Origin: Candidatus Woesearchaeota archaeon
GTDB lineage: Archaea; Nanobdellota; Nanobdellia; Woesearchaeales; GW2011-AR9
Assembly: GCA_018696595.1 (NCBI GenBank)
Contig: JABHQW010000003.1
Coordinates: 1 to 64,000, forward strand
DNA: 64,000 bases
Direction: 5' to 3'
A program made the position numbers and the translations under genes. Below, piece after piece: positions 8,964 to 18,293 of the stretch (positions are counted from its first letter, which is position 1; every line of letters begins with the position of its first letter). Below the pieces are notes generated by a model. That model did not search any database, had not been told where the DNA came from, and saw nothing but the letters and a program-made list of their open reading frames with translations.

Positions 8964-10105
8964 AGATGTATAAGAGAGGTGTACTATTAATTGCAATGCT
9001 AGTTTTACTTAGTTCTCTAGTTTTTGCTGCAGAAAGTACAGAGAAAGATTGTATCTATTATTTTTATGGCGATGGTTGTGATGATTGTCCTGAAGTTAAT
9101 TTATTCCTAGATCAGTTAACTGACAAATATCCTGATTTGAACATAGAAAAGAATGAAGTTTATTATAATACAGATAACTTGAAACAATTACAACAATTCT
9201 TTGACGCTTATTCTGTTCCTGAAGATGAACAAGGTCTTCCAATTGTGTTTATGCCACATAGTTATTTCTTGGGACAAGAATCTATTAAAGGTTTATTAGA
9301 AGAACGGATTAAGAATAATGATAATAATGAATGTCCCTCTTTAGATAAAAAGGAAGTTATTGGAATTGTTGGGGAAAGTTCTTCAAAAAGTGTTATGGAT
9401 GGATTAAGTTTTTTTCTAGTTACTGGGTCTGCATTACTTAGTTCTGTTAACATGGGCGGTCTAGCTTTATTTCTGGTTTTGTTACTACTAATTTATTCTA
9501 TTAAAGATCGTGATGAAATGTTGAAGAAAGGTTTTATGTTTATTCTGGGAATTTATTTGGCTTATTTATTATTTGGGATGGGATTGTTTGCTTGGTTTGC
9601 TTATTCAAACATCGGAACATTTATTGCTAAAGTATTAGCTATCTTAGCGATCATCTTTGGTTTAGCAATGATTAAAGATTTCTTTGTTAGTTGGCAAGTT
9701 ACATTTAAGAATGTTAAGAACGAAACTAAGAAAAAATTGGCTGAAATTAAAGAATTTGTTTTGTTACCTTTCACAATATTATTCATGGGTTTTATTTTAG
9801 GATTATTTACACTTACTAACCTAAGCAAAACATTTCTCTTGGTGAGATATTTATTTATGGAAGGCTCAACTAGATTAATTGCGTTACCAATCTTACTTTA
9901 TTCTCTGGTATTATTTGTTCTGTTAATGTCAGTTGTTCTGATAACAGTTTTCTTAATGAAGGAACACCATTCTAAGAAGGCTAAAGTTAAACATCCACAA
10001 CATGATCGGAAAGCAAAAGCTTGGGATGACCATTACATTAAAGTTATGAATTTTATTGTTGCGGTTGTGATGTTGATTTTGGGATTAATTGTTTTGTTTC
10101 TTTGA
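8957..10105 (+). CDS. Membrane protein with thioredoxin-like N-terminal domain (CxxC) and CcdA/DsbD-like TM region
   Basis: Signal peptide, YYFYGDGCDDCPEVNLFLDQL, then six or more TM segments. Confidence 0.65.
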   Translation: MVKMYKRGVLLIAMLVLLSSLVFAAESTEKDCIYYFYGDGCDDCPEVNLFLDQLTDKYPDLNIEKNEVYYNTDNLKQLQQFFDAYSVPEDEQGLPIVFMPHSYFLGQESIKGLLEERIKNNDNNECPSLDKKEVIGIVGESSSKSVMDGLSFFLVTGSALLSSVNMGGLALFLVLLLLIYSIKDRDEMLKKGFMFILGIYLAYLLFGMGLFAWFAYSNIGTFIAKVLAILAIIFGLAMIKDFFVSWQVTFKNVKNETKKKLAEIKEFVLLPFTILFMGFILGLFTLTNLSKTFLLVRYLFMEGSTRLIALPILLYSLVLFVLLMSVVLITVFLMKEHHSKKAKVKHPQHDRKAKAWDDHYIKVMNFIVAVVMLILGLIVLFL

Positions 10106-10159
10106 ACGTTCTTTTGTAGTTTGATAAAGTTTATATTCTTCTGTTCTCAAACAATCATT

Positions 10160-10720
10160 ATGGGGGGTCAACCTTTTAAAGCAGTGGATATGATTTCTTT
10201 AGTTGATGATACTTATTCTGGATTATCAAAAAAAGTTCAGGAATTGGTGCGTGGTGCTGAATATCATGAGAAGTATCACCAGAAAGGAAATTTTGTTCAT
10301 GATCCAGATACTAATGAATGGAGAGTCGAAGTAGAATATTCGGTGGTTGGCGGTCTTATATATTCTGAATGTCCAGAAATGCCAGGAGGGTTTCTTGAAG
10401 AAAGAGAGGGACTTGAACTAAGAGTTGGATTAGAAATAATGCTTGATTCTGGTGTTGATGCAGCAAAAGAATATTTGGGTTATGAACAAAGATCAAACGA
10501 TGATTGTTTGGCATCTTTAAAAGAAAAAGGATTGCCTGAGACTGCTAAGGCCTATGGTGTTCCAGAAGAAGCTTTATTGGCATTTCAGGGATTAAATATT
10601 AGGAGATTACAGGAATATTTTGATTATTCTTTAAAAAGACCGGTCCAGGTTAGTTTAGCGGAAAAATTAGGTACAACTAGAGATTTTTTAGAAGATTTAA
10701 GAAGAAGAAAACTAGCTTAA
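10160..10720 (+). CDS. Hypothetical protein with HEKYH motif
   Basis: Intact ORF; start moved to 10160 on promoter spacing. Confidence 0.5.
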   Translation: MGGQPFKAVDMISLVDDTYSGLSKKVQELVRGAEYHEKYHQKGNFVHDPDTNEWRVEVEYSVVGGLIYSECPEMPGGFLEEREGLELRVGLEIMLDSGVDAAKEYLGYEQRSNDDCLASLKEKGLPETAKAYGVPEEALLAFQGLNIRRLQEYFDYSLKRPVQVSLAEKLGTTRDFLEDLRRRKLA

Positions 10721-10764
10721 AATCAATAACTTTTATATAACCAATTAGTTTCTACATTAAACAT

Positions 10765-12114
10765 ATGGTACTTGAGAAACTAGGAGATTCATTGAAGAAC
10801 ACTTTAGGCAAGATTGCCAAGTCCGTTTTCGTAGATGAAAAGCTAATCAATGAACTAGTAAAAGATATTCAAAGGGCCTTATTACAATCAGATACTAATG
10901 TTCAACTTGTTTTTGATTTAAGCAAGAAAATTAAAGAAAGAGCTAAAGAAGATACTGCTCCTGGAATAACAAAAAGGGAACAGTTAGTCAAGATTGTTTA
11001 TGAAGAATTAACAAATTTCTTGGGAAAGGAAACTTCTGAACTTAAGATTGAAAAAAAGCCAACACAAATTATGTTAGTGGGATTATTTGGAAGCGGTAAA
11101 ACCACTACTACTGGAAAACTAGCTAAATTTTACAAGAAACGTGGTTACAAAGTTGCAGTAATGCAAACTGATACTTGGCGACCAGCAGCTTATGATCAGT
11201 TAGAACAGTTAGCTAAAAGTGTTGGAGTAGAATTCTTTGGTGTTCGTGGAGAAAAAGATCCAGTAAATATTTACATGGCTTTCCAAGATAAAATTAAAGA
11301 TTATGATGTTGTTATTGTTGATACTGCTGGAAGAGATGCTTTATCAGAAGATTTAATTGAGGAACTTAACCAAATTCATTCTGTGGTTAAACCAGATGAA
11401 AGATTATTGGTTATCTCTGCAGACATTGGGCAAGCTGCCCAGAAACAAGCGCAAGCCTTCCATGATACTGTTGATGTCAATGGTGTAATTGTAACAAAGT
11501 TAGAAGGAACTGCTAAGGGTGGCGGTGCTTTATCTGCTTGTTCTGTAACTAATGCCCCAATCAAGTTTATCGGTATTGGTGAAAAGGTTGACGATTTAGA
11601 AATATTTCATCCGCAACGGTTTGTTGGTAGGCTTATTGGGTTTGGAGATATAGAATCATTATTAGAGAAAGCTAAAGAAGTTATGAATGAAGATGATGCT
11701 AAAGATATGCAAGATAAATTTTTGAAAGGAGATTTTAATTTACTTGATCTTTATAATCAAATGAAGTCGTTGAAGAAGATGGGTTCATTTAAGAAAATCA
11801 TGGGTATGATTCCTGGCATGAGTAATATGAACATGCCGAAAGAAATGTTGGATGTTCAAGAAGGGAAACTAGAGAAATGGAAGATTGCTATGGATTCAAT
11901 GACTCAGGAAGAATTGGAAGAACCCGATAAGATTGGTGCAGATAGAGTTGACCGGATTGCTTCTGGTTCAGGCAGTTCAATTAAAGAAGTTCGTGAGTTG
12001 CTTAAACAGCATCGTCAAAGTAAGAAAATGATGAAAATGTTTAAGGGCGAAAAAGATATGAACAAGATGATGAAGAAGATGAAAGGCAAAATGCCTGGCG
12101 GTATGAAGTTTTAG
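10765..12114 (+). CDS. srp54: Signal recognition particle GTPase SRP54
   Basis: GLFGSGKTTTTGKLAKFYKKRGYKVAV, DTAGRDALSEDLIEEL, M-domain GMIPGMSNMNMP and MKGKMPGGMKF tail. Confidence 0.97.
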   Translation: MVLEKLGDSLKNTLGKIAKSVFVDEKLINELVKDIQRALLQSDTNVQLVFDLSKKIKERAKEDTAPGITKREQLVKIVYEELTNFLGKETSELKIEKKPTQIMLVGLFGSGKTTTTGKLAKFYKKRGYKVAVMQTDTWRPAAYDQLEQLAKSVGVEFFGVRGEKDPVNIYMAFQDKIKDYDVVIVDTAGRDALSEDLIEELNQIHSVVKPDERLLVISADIGQAAQKQAQAFHDTVDVNGVIVTKLEGTAKGGGALSACSVTNAPIKFIGIGEKVDDLEIFHPQRFVGRLIGFGDIESLLEKAKEVMNEDDAKDMQDKFLKGDFNLLDLYNQMKSLKKMGSFKKIMGMIPGMSNMNMPKEMLDVQEGKLEKWKIAMDSMTQEELEEPDKIGADRVDRIASGSGSSIKEVRELLKQHRQSKKMMKMFKGEKDMNKMMKKMKGKMPGGMKF

Positions 12115-12209
12115 TCTTTGTTTTCTTTTGATCAAACTTTTGTAAAAGTTTGTGATGGAGGGGATGAAAGGCAAAATGCCTGGTGGCATGAAGTTTTAGT
12201 CTTTGTTTT
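12078..12209 (+). repeat. Duplicated 3' end of srp54 (12078-12124 and 12163-12209)
   Basis: 47-nt copies with stop codon and 3' flank; GGCGGT versus GGTGGC are the only differences. Confidence 0.9.
12133..12152 (+). terminator. Perfect palindrome CAAACTTTTGTAAAAGTTTG downstream of srp54
   Basis: 9-bp arms, GT centre; function as terminator/3' processing hairpin is inferred. Confidence 0.4.
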
Positions 12210-12254
12210 GTAGTTTTAACATACTTAATTAACATTCAAATGAGGTGAAATAAA

Positions 12255-12599
12255 ATGAGTTTAAGATTAGAAAATGTAGAAGTTGTAGGTGGAAAACTCC
12301 AGGATTTGTTGGAGGTTCTATTGGAACATATGACTGAAAGAGCAGAATTAATTAAAGTTTTAAGAGAAATTGAAAGAACCCTTCCTTTTTTAATGGATAC
12401 TATAAGAAAAAGGTTCTCAAGTGTGGAGAAAGCTAGTAAGAATTTTATTAATGCTTATCTGAAATTGGATCAAGAACGTAAAAACATGATTCTTGAATTA
12501 ACTCTTAGTAAAGAAGCTAATTATTATCGTCAGATACAAGAACCTGTTTTGAGTTTTTCAAGATCCTTGCAGGCAATGTGCAATAAAATTTCACACTAA
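12255..12599 (+). CDS. Hypothetical helical protein
   Basis: ORF preceded by SD-like GAGGTGA. Confidence 0.6.
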   Translation: MSLRLENVEVVGGKLQDLLEVLLEHMTERAELIKVLREIERTLPFLMDTIRKRFSSVEKASKNFINAYLKLDQERKNMILELTLSKEANYYRQIQEPVLSFSRSLQAMCNKISH

Positions 12600-12662
12600 A
12601 CTTTTAATACAAGTAGAAATTATTATTAAAAAACATCCTTATTAAGGAAAGAGGTGATTATT

Positions 12663-12911
12663 ATGGCTGTTGATCCAGCAAGGGTATTTAGGTTATTAAA
12701 AAAAGAAGAAAGTGAGATTGTAATGCAAATTAATCAACTAGTTAGTGAGTTGGAGATTATAAAGAAGGCCGTTAAGGCTACTGAAAAAGGTAAACAGTTT
12801 GAAACGGGAAGTTGGGCTATAATGCTTAGGGAATTTAAGAAATCAACAAAAAACTTATCATTACACTTACAAATCTTTATTGGTGAATTGATCCCAGCTA
12901 GAAAGTCTTAA
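12663..12911 (+). CDS. Small hypothetical coiled-coil protein
   Basis: SD-like AGAGGTGATTATT before ATG at 12663. Confidence 0.55.
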   Translation: MAVDPARVFRLLKKEESEIVMQINQLVSELEIIKKAVKATEKGKQFETGSWAIMLREFKKSTKNLSLHLQIFIGELIPARKS

Positions 12912-13036
12912 CTAATGGCAATCTCTTTTCGGTAACCGCATTTCTTACAGTAATGTACATCGTACATGCCGTCAGCGAACTTATGCTGGCCAACATGTAA
13001 TAGTTTATCGCATTCTGGACAATTTGTTTGTTGCAT
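12908..13036 (-). CDS. Small zinc-ribbon protein (42 aa), absent from ORF track
   Basis: MQQTNCPECDKLLHVGQHKFADGMYDVHYCKKCGYRKEIAIS; two CxxC knuckles, 5 nt downstream of U32 gene stop. Confidence 0.7.
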   Translation of the reverse strand: MQQTNCPECDKLLHVGQHKFADGMYDVHYCKKCGYRKEIAIS

Positions 13037-13041
13037 TTTAA

Positions 13042-14235
13042 TTAAGATCTTTCTTTAACTAAATAAACTTTATCATTTTCTCTTACTAAGAAATCTGTTT
13101 TAATTGTAATTAATGTTCCTTTCTCTGCTTTCTCAATCTTTCCAGAATGATCATGCATTTCAGAAACAACCATTTCTTCGCAACCAGTAGTTGGACCAAT
13201 GAAAGTAATTTTATCACCTACTTTAACTTTGTCACATTCAACTTTAAACTCTACAGCAGAAATGTTTTTGTAAAAATTACTCGCTTTACCAATCTGAACT
13301 TTTTTGGTTGTTGCTTTACTCCCATATAAATCAGCTCTTTGATGGTGGGGATAATCTATAAAGAATCCAGTTGAAAAATCTTTATTGTAAACTTGTTTAA
13401 GTTCCTCAGTTAATTCTGTTACTAATTCTTTGTTGAATTTGTTTTCTTTAATCGCTTCAACCGCTTTTCGGTAAACAGAAACTACTTTGGAAACATAATC
13501 TGCTCCTCGGTTTCTACCTTCAATCTTTAAACAATCAACAAAAGTAAGTTTGTCTAGTACTGGAAGTGCACATAAATCTTTGGCAGACATGACAAAGTTA
13601 TTATCCATAACCATTTCGTGTCCTTCTTCTTTATCAGTTACTTTGTATTCTCTTCTGCAAGGTTGTAAACATTCTCCTCTGTTGGCAGATTTGTTAAATA
13701 ACTCTTGTGACATAAAACATCTTCCTGAATAAGAAATACATCTTGCTCCGTGAATGAACACTTCTATTTCCATTCCAGTTTTCTCTTTTATTGTTTTAAC
13801 ATCTTCGATTGAACATTCTCTGGCAAGAACAATTCTTTCTACTCCTAATTCTTTCCAGTATAATGCCGCTTCTGAATTACTTACAGATGCTTGTGTGGAT
13901 AAATGGATTGGGATTCCTAATTCTTTACACTTCTTAACTACAGCTAGGTCCCAACAGATAACTGCATCAATATTAGCTTCTTTTAACGTTGTGAGAACTT
14001 TGTTTAATTGTTCTAACTCTGATTCGTAAATTATAATGTTAACTGTACAGTAAGCTTTAACATTATTCTCATGACAATATTCTACAATCTCTTTAACTTC
14101 GTCTAGTTCAAAGTTTCCTGCTGCTACACGCATGTTAAAATCTTTAATTCCAAAATAGATCGCATCTGCTTTAGCTTTAACAGCTGCGGTAAGCATGCTT
14201 CTATTTCCTACTGGTGCTAATATTTCCATTTTCAT
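13042..14235 (-). CDS. Peptidase U32 family protein (second paralog)
   Basis: ILAPVGNRSMLTAAVKAKADAIYFG; VFIHGARCISYSGRCFMSQELFNKSANRGECLQPCRREY. Confidence 0.92.
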   Translation of the reverse strand: MKMEILAPVGNRSMLTAAVKAKADAIYFGIKDFNMRVAAGNFELDEVKEIVEYCHENNVKAYCTVNIIIYESELEQLNKVLTTLKEANIDAVICWDLAVVKKCKELGIPIHLSTQASVSNSEAALYWKELGVERIVLARECSIEDVKTIKEKTGMEIEVFIHGARCISYSGRCFMSQELFNKSANRGECLQPCRREYKVTDKEEGHEMVMDNNFVMSAKDLCALPVLDKLTFVDCLKIEGRNRGADYVSKVVSVYRKAVEAIKENKFNKELVTELTEELKQVYNKDFSTGFFIDYPHHQRADLYGSKATTKKVQIGKASNFYKNISAVEFKVECDKVKVGDKITFIGPTTGCEEMVVSEMHDHSGKIEKAEKGTLITIKTDFLVRENDKVYLVKERS

Positions 14236-14420
14236 TCTGTTAATAAACTAACAAATTCAACCTCTCGTTTTTGACAGGAATAATTTTTGCCTTCATATCC
14301 CCAAGAACCATCTAACTTTAAGGGGTCAATATTAGCAATAATTCTTTCTTCATGATTATATTGACATACTGAATAAAGCGGACAATCTAATTCTCTTCCA
14401 GTATGACATTCTTTATTCAT
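14232..14420 (-). CDS. Small Cys-containing protein overlapping U32 start
   Basis: MNKECHTGRELDCPLYSVCQYN...NYSCQKREVEF; 4-nt overlap with U32 gene. Confidence 0.55.
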   Translation of the reverse strand: MNKECHTGRELDCPLYSVCQYNHEERIIANIDPLKLDGSWGYEGKNYSCQKREVEFVSLLTE

Positions 14421-14515
14421 TTTTATGTTTAATTCGGGGTTTACTCTAAAAATGTTTCGTATATTCTAGTGGTAAGAAAAATTTATAAACAACCTTTGAA
14501 AATCTAATTCTCTTA

Positions 14516-14902
14516 ATGAAAGGCTACCAAGCAACAACATTAAGGAATTTGAAACAAGCTGGTTCTGGAATTCATGTTATGGTGGAGGCTATGCCACTTT
14601 CTGGCATGAGAGATAATAATGGTGGTTTTATTTGTTCTTTAGCAAGAGAAGGGGCAGTAGTACCTGCAACAATTGATCAATCTGTTTATGATTCTACTCA
14701 GGAAGTAATTGACGTTTATAATGTTCTAGGAAGGTGGAACGGCACTGAATTAGAAGTTCATCATGCAGAAGCAAGGGGATTACTTAAAGTTGGAAGAACA
14801 AGACCTCCTGGACCAATAAAACCAATGTATGATGAGAATTCAAGTCTTCAAATTTCTCAAGAATTAGCTAGGAAAAAGAGATTAGATCTTAAACTTCTAT
14901 GA
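14516..14902 (+). CDS. Hypothetical protein
   Basis: Intact ORF with upstream TATA-like TTTATAAAC. Confidence 0.5.
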   Translation: MKGYQATTLRNLKQAGSGIHVMVEAMPLSGMRDNNGGFICSLAREGAVVPATIDQSVYDSTQEVIDVYNVLGRWNGTELEVHHAEARGLLKVGRTRPPGPIKPMYDENSSLQISQELARKKRLDLKLL

Positions 14903-15485
14903 TTTTACCTTTCTTACCAACATTAATAACTTTAGTTTTACCAATAACTTCTTCAATTCCTTCAGATTCATGGATGTGGCCACAGATGTGTAGCTCTGGT
15001 TGAAACTCTTCAATTGCTTTCTTTATTCCTTCACTTCCAGGAAATAATCCTAAACCAATAATACTACCTTCTGGCTGAGTATGAGTTAACATGATTTTCT
15101 TTTTCACATCTGTTAAAGAATCGTGCGCTTTTTTCAAAGTGTTGAAAACATCTTCTTCGCTTAATTGGTGTGGCCCAATATTACCATAACCGCAACCAAA
15201 GATCCCTACATCTCCCTTTTTGAAAACGTATCCATGCATATTCTTTGCACCATACTTTTCAACTAAGAAATTTATTTCTGTCATTCCTTCCCAATTTCCG
15301 GGAATTAATCCCACTTCCAGATTCTTGGCTCTAAATGGTCCAACCATGCCTTCTACGCTACCTTCATCATCTACTAAGTCTCCAGCTAATAAAACTAAGT
15401 CTACGTTCTCTTTTTCAGCTTTCTCGGCCATCTCTTTAACAAGATGTTTGTCGCCGTGTAAGTCGCTTAAAGCCAGTATTTTCAT
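14889..15485 (-). CDS. Metallophosphoesterase
   Basis: ALSDLHGDKHLVKEM, LLAGDLVDDEG, IPGNWE, HICGHIHESEG. Confidence 0.88.
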   Translation of the reverse strand: MKILALSDLHGDKHLVKEMAEKAEKENVDLVLLAGDLVDDEGSVEGMVGPFRAKNLEVGLIPGNWEGMTEINFLVEKYGAKNMHGYVFKKGDVGIFGCGYGNIGPHQLSEEDVFNTLKKAHDSLTDVKKKIMLTHTQPEGSIIGLGLFPGSEGIKKAIEEFQPELHICGHIHESEGIEEVIGKTKVINVGKKGKIIEV

Positions 15486-15586
15486 ATAAATCTAATAGCA
15501 ATTCTACTTTATAAATCTTTTGGTTTTGTTATTGGGGAGTGATGACTTACATAAAGTTTATAAATAAAGATTATTTATTCAATTTT

Positions 15587-16747
15587 ATGTCTATTCATAC
15601 ATATAATTTTGCTGACATAACTGGAGCGACCCATAAAGAATTAGGGGTTGATGAAATTGTAGACAATGCTCTTAGTAAGGACTTAGAAGGAATTGTGGTG
15701 ATTTCTTCAGGAAACTTTTCTTTTGCAATTCAGGAAGAAATTACACGCCGAGAATCTAGTTTAAAATTATTCAATTTAGTTGGTAGGAAATCAAGATCAA
15801 ATTCTGAGATAGAAATTCCTAATGGGGATATTCTTAAAACTAATGAACAAAGGGTTTCTGTTGTTAGAGATGCTACAGGGTTAAACATAAAGATACAAGA
15901 TTACACCGACTTTATTCCTAATGCTTATGGCGTACATGCAGAAGTAATCTTAGCATCAACACCAGATTATGTTTTGTGTCCAATTGGTTCAGGTAAATTA
16001 TGGTTAAGCATTGTGAGAAAAGTTCAGTCTTTAGACATTAGTACTAAAGTTATTGGGGTTACTCCCAAAGGGAGAAATGCTTTTTTCTTAAATAATTTAA
16101 CCAGAAACTTAGATTCGGTTGCAGATAAACTAACTGCCCCTTATACTCACTTGAGAGAAGAAGTTTTGGCTGAATCCCCAAATCATATTGTTGCGGAAGC
16201 TTCTGAAAGGCAGTTAAAAAAAGCATATAATAAAGCAAAGCAAAGAAATATTGAATGCGAACCAAGTGGAGCAGCAGGATTTGTTGTTTATGATCAAAAG
16301 TTTTGTAATCAGCATGAAATTGATAAATCTGATGATGTTGTTGTTGTATCAACTGGGAAAGGATTTAAGTATGAAGTTGATCAAACTAGAAACACAGAAT
16401 GTAAAAGAAGATCTAAAATTGGTACTTTAGCTACTCTTTTTGTTGCTGGGACTTTTTGTTTTTTAGCACAAACAATGGCTCATATTTCTGATCAACAAAT
16501 TGCAAGGGAATTATTATCTACTATGAATTCTAAAACTGATTATCGGGCTTTAGTTTACATGGCGGAAAGAGAAGGGGTTAGTTCAATAATGAGTTTAAGT
16601 GCTGATGGGGTTTCAATGGCAGGAACTCTTTCAATGATGGATCAAACTGGATTAGATTATATTGTTCATTCTCAAGATCCTAAGAAAGCTGCAATGTATC
16701 GTGATTTTGTATCTAAATGTCCCTATGATAACAAAACTTGTCTTTAA
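15587..16747 (+). CDS. Divergent PLP-dependent (tryptophan-synthase-beta/threonine-synthase fold) protein with C-terminal TM segment
   Basis: VVISSGNFSFAIQEE, VLCPIGSGKLWLSIV, EPSGAAGF, VVVSTGKGFKY; TM near IGTLATLFVAGTFCFLA; start adjusted downstream of TATA-like box. Confidence 0.6.
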   Translation: MSIHTYNFADITGATHKELGVDEIVDNALSKDLEGIVVISSGNFSFAIQEEITRRESSLKLFNLVGRKSRSNSEIEIPNGDILKTNEQRVSVVRDATGLNIKIQDYTDFIPNAYGVHAEVILASTPDYVLCPIGSGKLWLSIVRKVQSLDISTKVIGVTPKGRNAFFLNNLTRNLDSVADKLTAPYTHLREEVLAESPNHIVAEASERQLKKAYNKAKQRNIECEPSGAAGFVVYDQKFCNQHEIDKSDDVVVVSTGKGFKYEVDQTRNTECKRRSKIGTLATLFVAGTFCFLAQTMAHISDQQIARELLSTMNSKTDYRALVYMAEREGVSSIMSLSADGVSMAGTLSMMDQTGLDYIVHSQDPKKAAMYRDFVSKCPYDNKTCL

Positions 16748-16956
16748 ACTTCTTTCCAAGGTTCAACATAATTGCATCCGTAACATTTTGCACTTTGTGA
16801 TGCTGGGTTTTGATCAAAATCTAACCAAGTGACTTCTCGTGTATTAGAAACATTGATGTGTTCGCAAGCAACGTCTTGCAATCCTGCAGATAAAAGACAC
16901 CTGTCATACATACGACAGTTGGCTAATCCATTTTCTGTTATACAATCAATTGTCAT
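16744..16956 (-). CDS. Small Cys-rich protein, tandem paralog A
   Basis: CITENGLANCRMYDRC...CEHIN...AKCYGCNY. Confidence 0.55.
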   Translation of the reverse strand: MTIDCITENGLANCRMYDRCLLSAGLQDVACEHINVSNTREVTWLDFDQNPASQSAKCYGCNYVEPWKEV

Positions 16957-16961
16957 TTTTA

Positions 16962-17228
16962 TTATTGAATATATTTTGCAATGCCAAGACCTTTTGTTTG
17001 TTGGTTCCGATTACAACCGTAACATTCTGCAGTTACTGTCCCTACTCCTGTTTTGTGCCATTCTTTTACTTCACTTCTTTCAATGTCTAAATAGGGGCAC
17101 GAAATTGTTTGCTTTCCTTCAGAAAGAGTACAGTGTCCTGCAAGTGATGCTGGCATTCCGTTTCTTTCATTACAAAATACAATACTTTTCTCCAATTGAC
17201 TTCTAACCATTTTATTATCTCCAAACAC
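16962..17228 (-). CDS. Small Cys-rich protein, tandem paralog B
   Basis: CNERNGMPASLAGHCTL...CPYLD...AECYGCNR; start could be the internal Met (MVRSQ). Confidence 0.55.
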   Translation of the reverse strand: MFGDNKMVRSQLEKSIVFCNERNGMPASLAGHCTLSEGKQTISCPYLDIERSEVKEWHKTGVGTVTAECYGCNRNQQTKGLGIAKYIQ

Positions 17229-17238
17229 CCAAGAACTC

Positions 17239-17799
17239 TTATCTTTTCTTCAACTTTAGATCCAACACCAGATCTTCTAACTTCCTAAGATCGTATTTAA
17301 CGGCATCAACTTTTCTTCGGATATCATTACTTCGGAAATCAAATTTAAGTAATTCGCCATAAATCATATCCACTTCGTCTTTGATCTTACCCACTTTAGC
17401 AACTTGACCTTTTCCAGCTAGAAATACTGCTTTTCGAACTAACTCACCGGGAAGATCTGCTAATCCTAATACAAAATGATCCGCAGCAACTTTTAAGTCA
17501 ATTAGTTTTCCATTCTTAACAAAATTGTAATATAGAATTGCTTCTACATATTCTTGAATAGCAACTTTATAGCTTCCTTCAGTGGACATCTTTTTGCTAT
17601 GTAATGCAATGGCATCCACTTTCTTTTTTTCAGATTCAATTTGTTTAACTAGCTTTCCAGCTTCGAGAATTTCATCCCGATGTACAGCGTAAATTAATTG
17701 TTTACTTAATTTAAGAACTACTCTGCTTTGTTTGATTAATTTCTCTCGTTCTGAGTCATAATCTTGAATTTGTTTCATTAATTTCTTGAAGTTTACCAT
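17239..17799 (-). CDS. Translin-family protein
   Basis: EYVEAILYYNFVKNGKL...DHFVLGLADLPGELVRKAVFLAGKGQ. Confidence 0.7.
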   Translation of the reverse strand: MVNFKKLMKQIQDYDSEREKLIKQSRVVLKLSKQLIYAVHRDEILEAGKLVKQIESEKKKVDAIALHSKKMSTEGSYKVAIQEYVEAILYYNFVKNGKLIDLKVAADHFVLGLADLPGELVRKAVFLAGKGQVAKVGKIKDEVDMIYGELLKFDFRSNDIRRKVDAVKYDLRKLEDLVLDLKLKKR

Positions 17800-17928
17800 A
17801 GTACTCTAAAATAGATGTTCTTTTATAAGGGTTTCTGGGGATTTTGATTTGGTTAAAATATTTCAACTAAAAAAGTTAATTCAAAGCAAAACATTTATAT
17901 AACCCTCCTCTAATTTTAACTTAAACTG

Positions 17929-18009
17929 AGAGCAATTAATTATTGAACTAAATAATTGCTCTGGTATATACAAAAGCATTACTTAAATGTTTGAAACATT
18001 AGTGCTTTT
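17929..18009 (+). promoter_or_regulatory. Two consecutive hairpins in 5' leader of lsm-eL37 operon
   Basis: AGAGCAATTA/TAATTGCTCT (17929-17962) and AAAAGC..ACT..AATGTT/AACATT..AGTGCTTTT (17972-18009), downstream of TATA-like TTTATATAA. Confidence 0.55.
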
Positions 18010-18043
18010 AGTATAATTCATATAATGGGGTGTAATAATTAAA

Positions 18044-18271
18044 ATGGAAGAAAACTCAAGACCTTTAGACGCATTGAATGCAGCAAGAGGAAAATCAGTA
18101 TTAGTAGACTTAAAGAACGGCACTAGATTTGTCGGTAAGCTAAAAGCTTTTGATATTCATATTAACGTAGTTTTAGATGAAGCAGAAGAACACAAAGATG
18201 GCGAAGTTAAAAGAAAATTAGGAACCGTCTTTATTCGAGGAGATACAATTATTATTTTGTCTCCTGCTTAA
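18044..18271 (+). CDS. lsm: Archaeal Sm/Lsm-like protein
   Basis: RPLDALNAARGKSVLVDLKNGTRFVGKLKAFDIHINVVLDEAEE...VFIRGDTIIILS. Confidence 0.95.
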   Translation: MEENSRPLDALNAARGKSVLVDLKNGTRFVGKLKAFDIHINVVLDEAEEHKDGEVKRKLGTVFIRGDTIIILSPA

Positions 18272-18293
18272 ATTATTGTAGAGGAATTAGAAA

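Noticed and set aside
11977-12235. Minus-strand ORFs over the srp54 tail
   Set aside because: Shadow ORFs created by the duplicated tail; antisense translations have no recognisable features.
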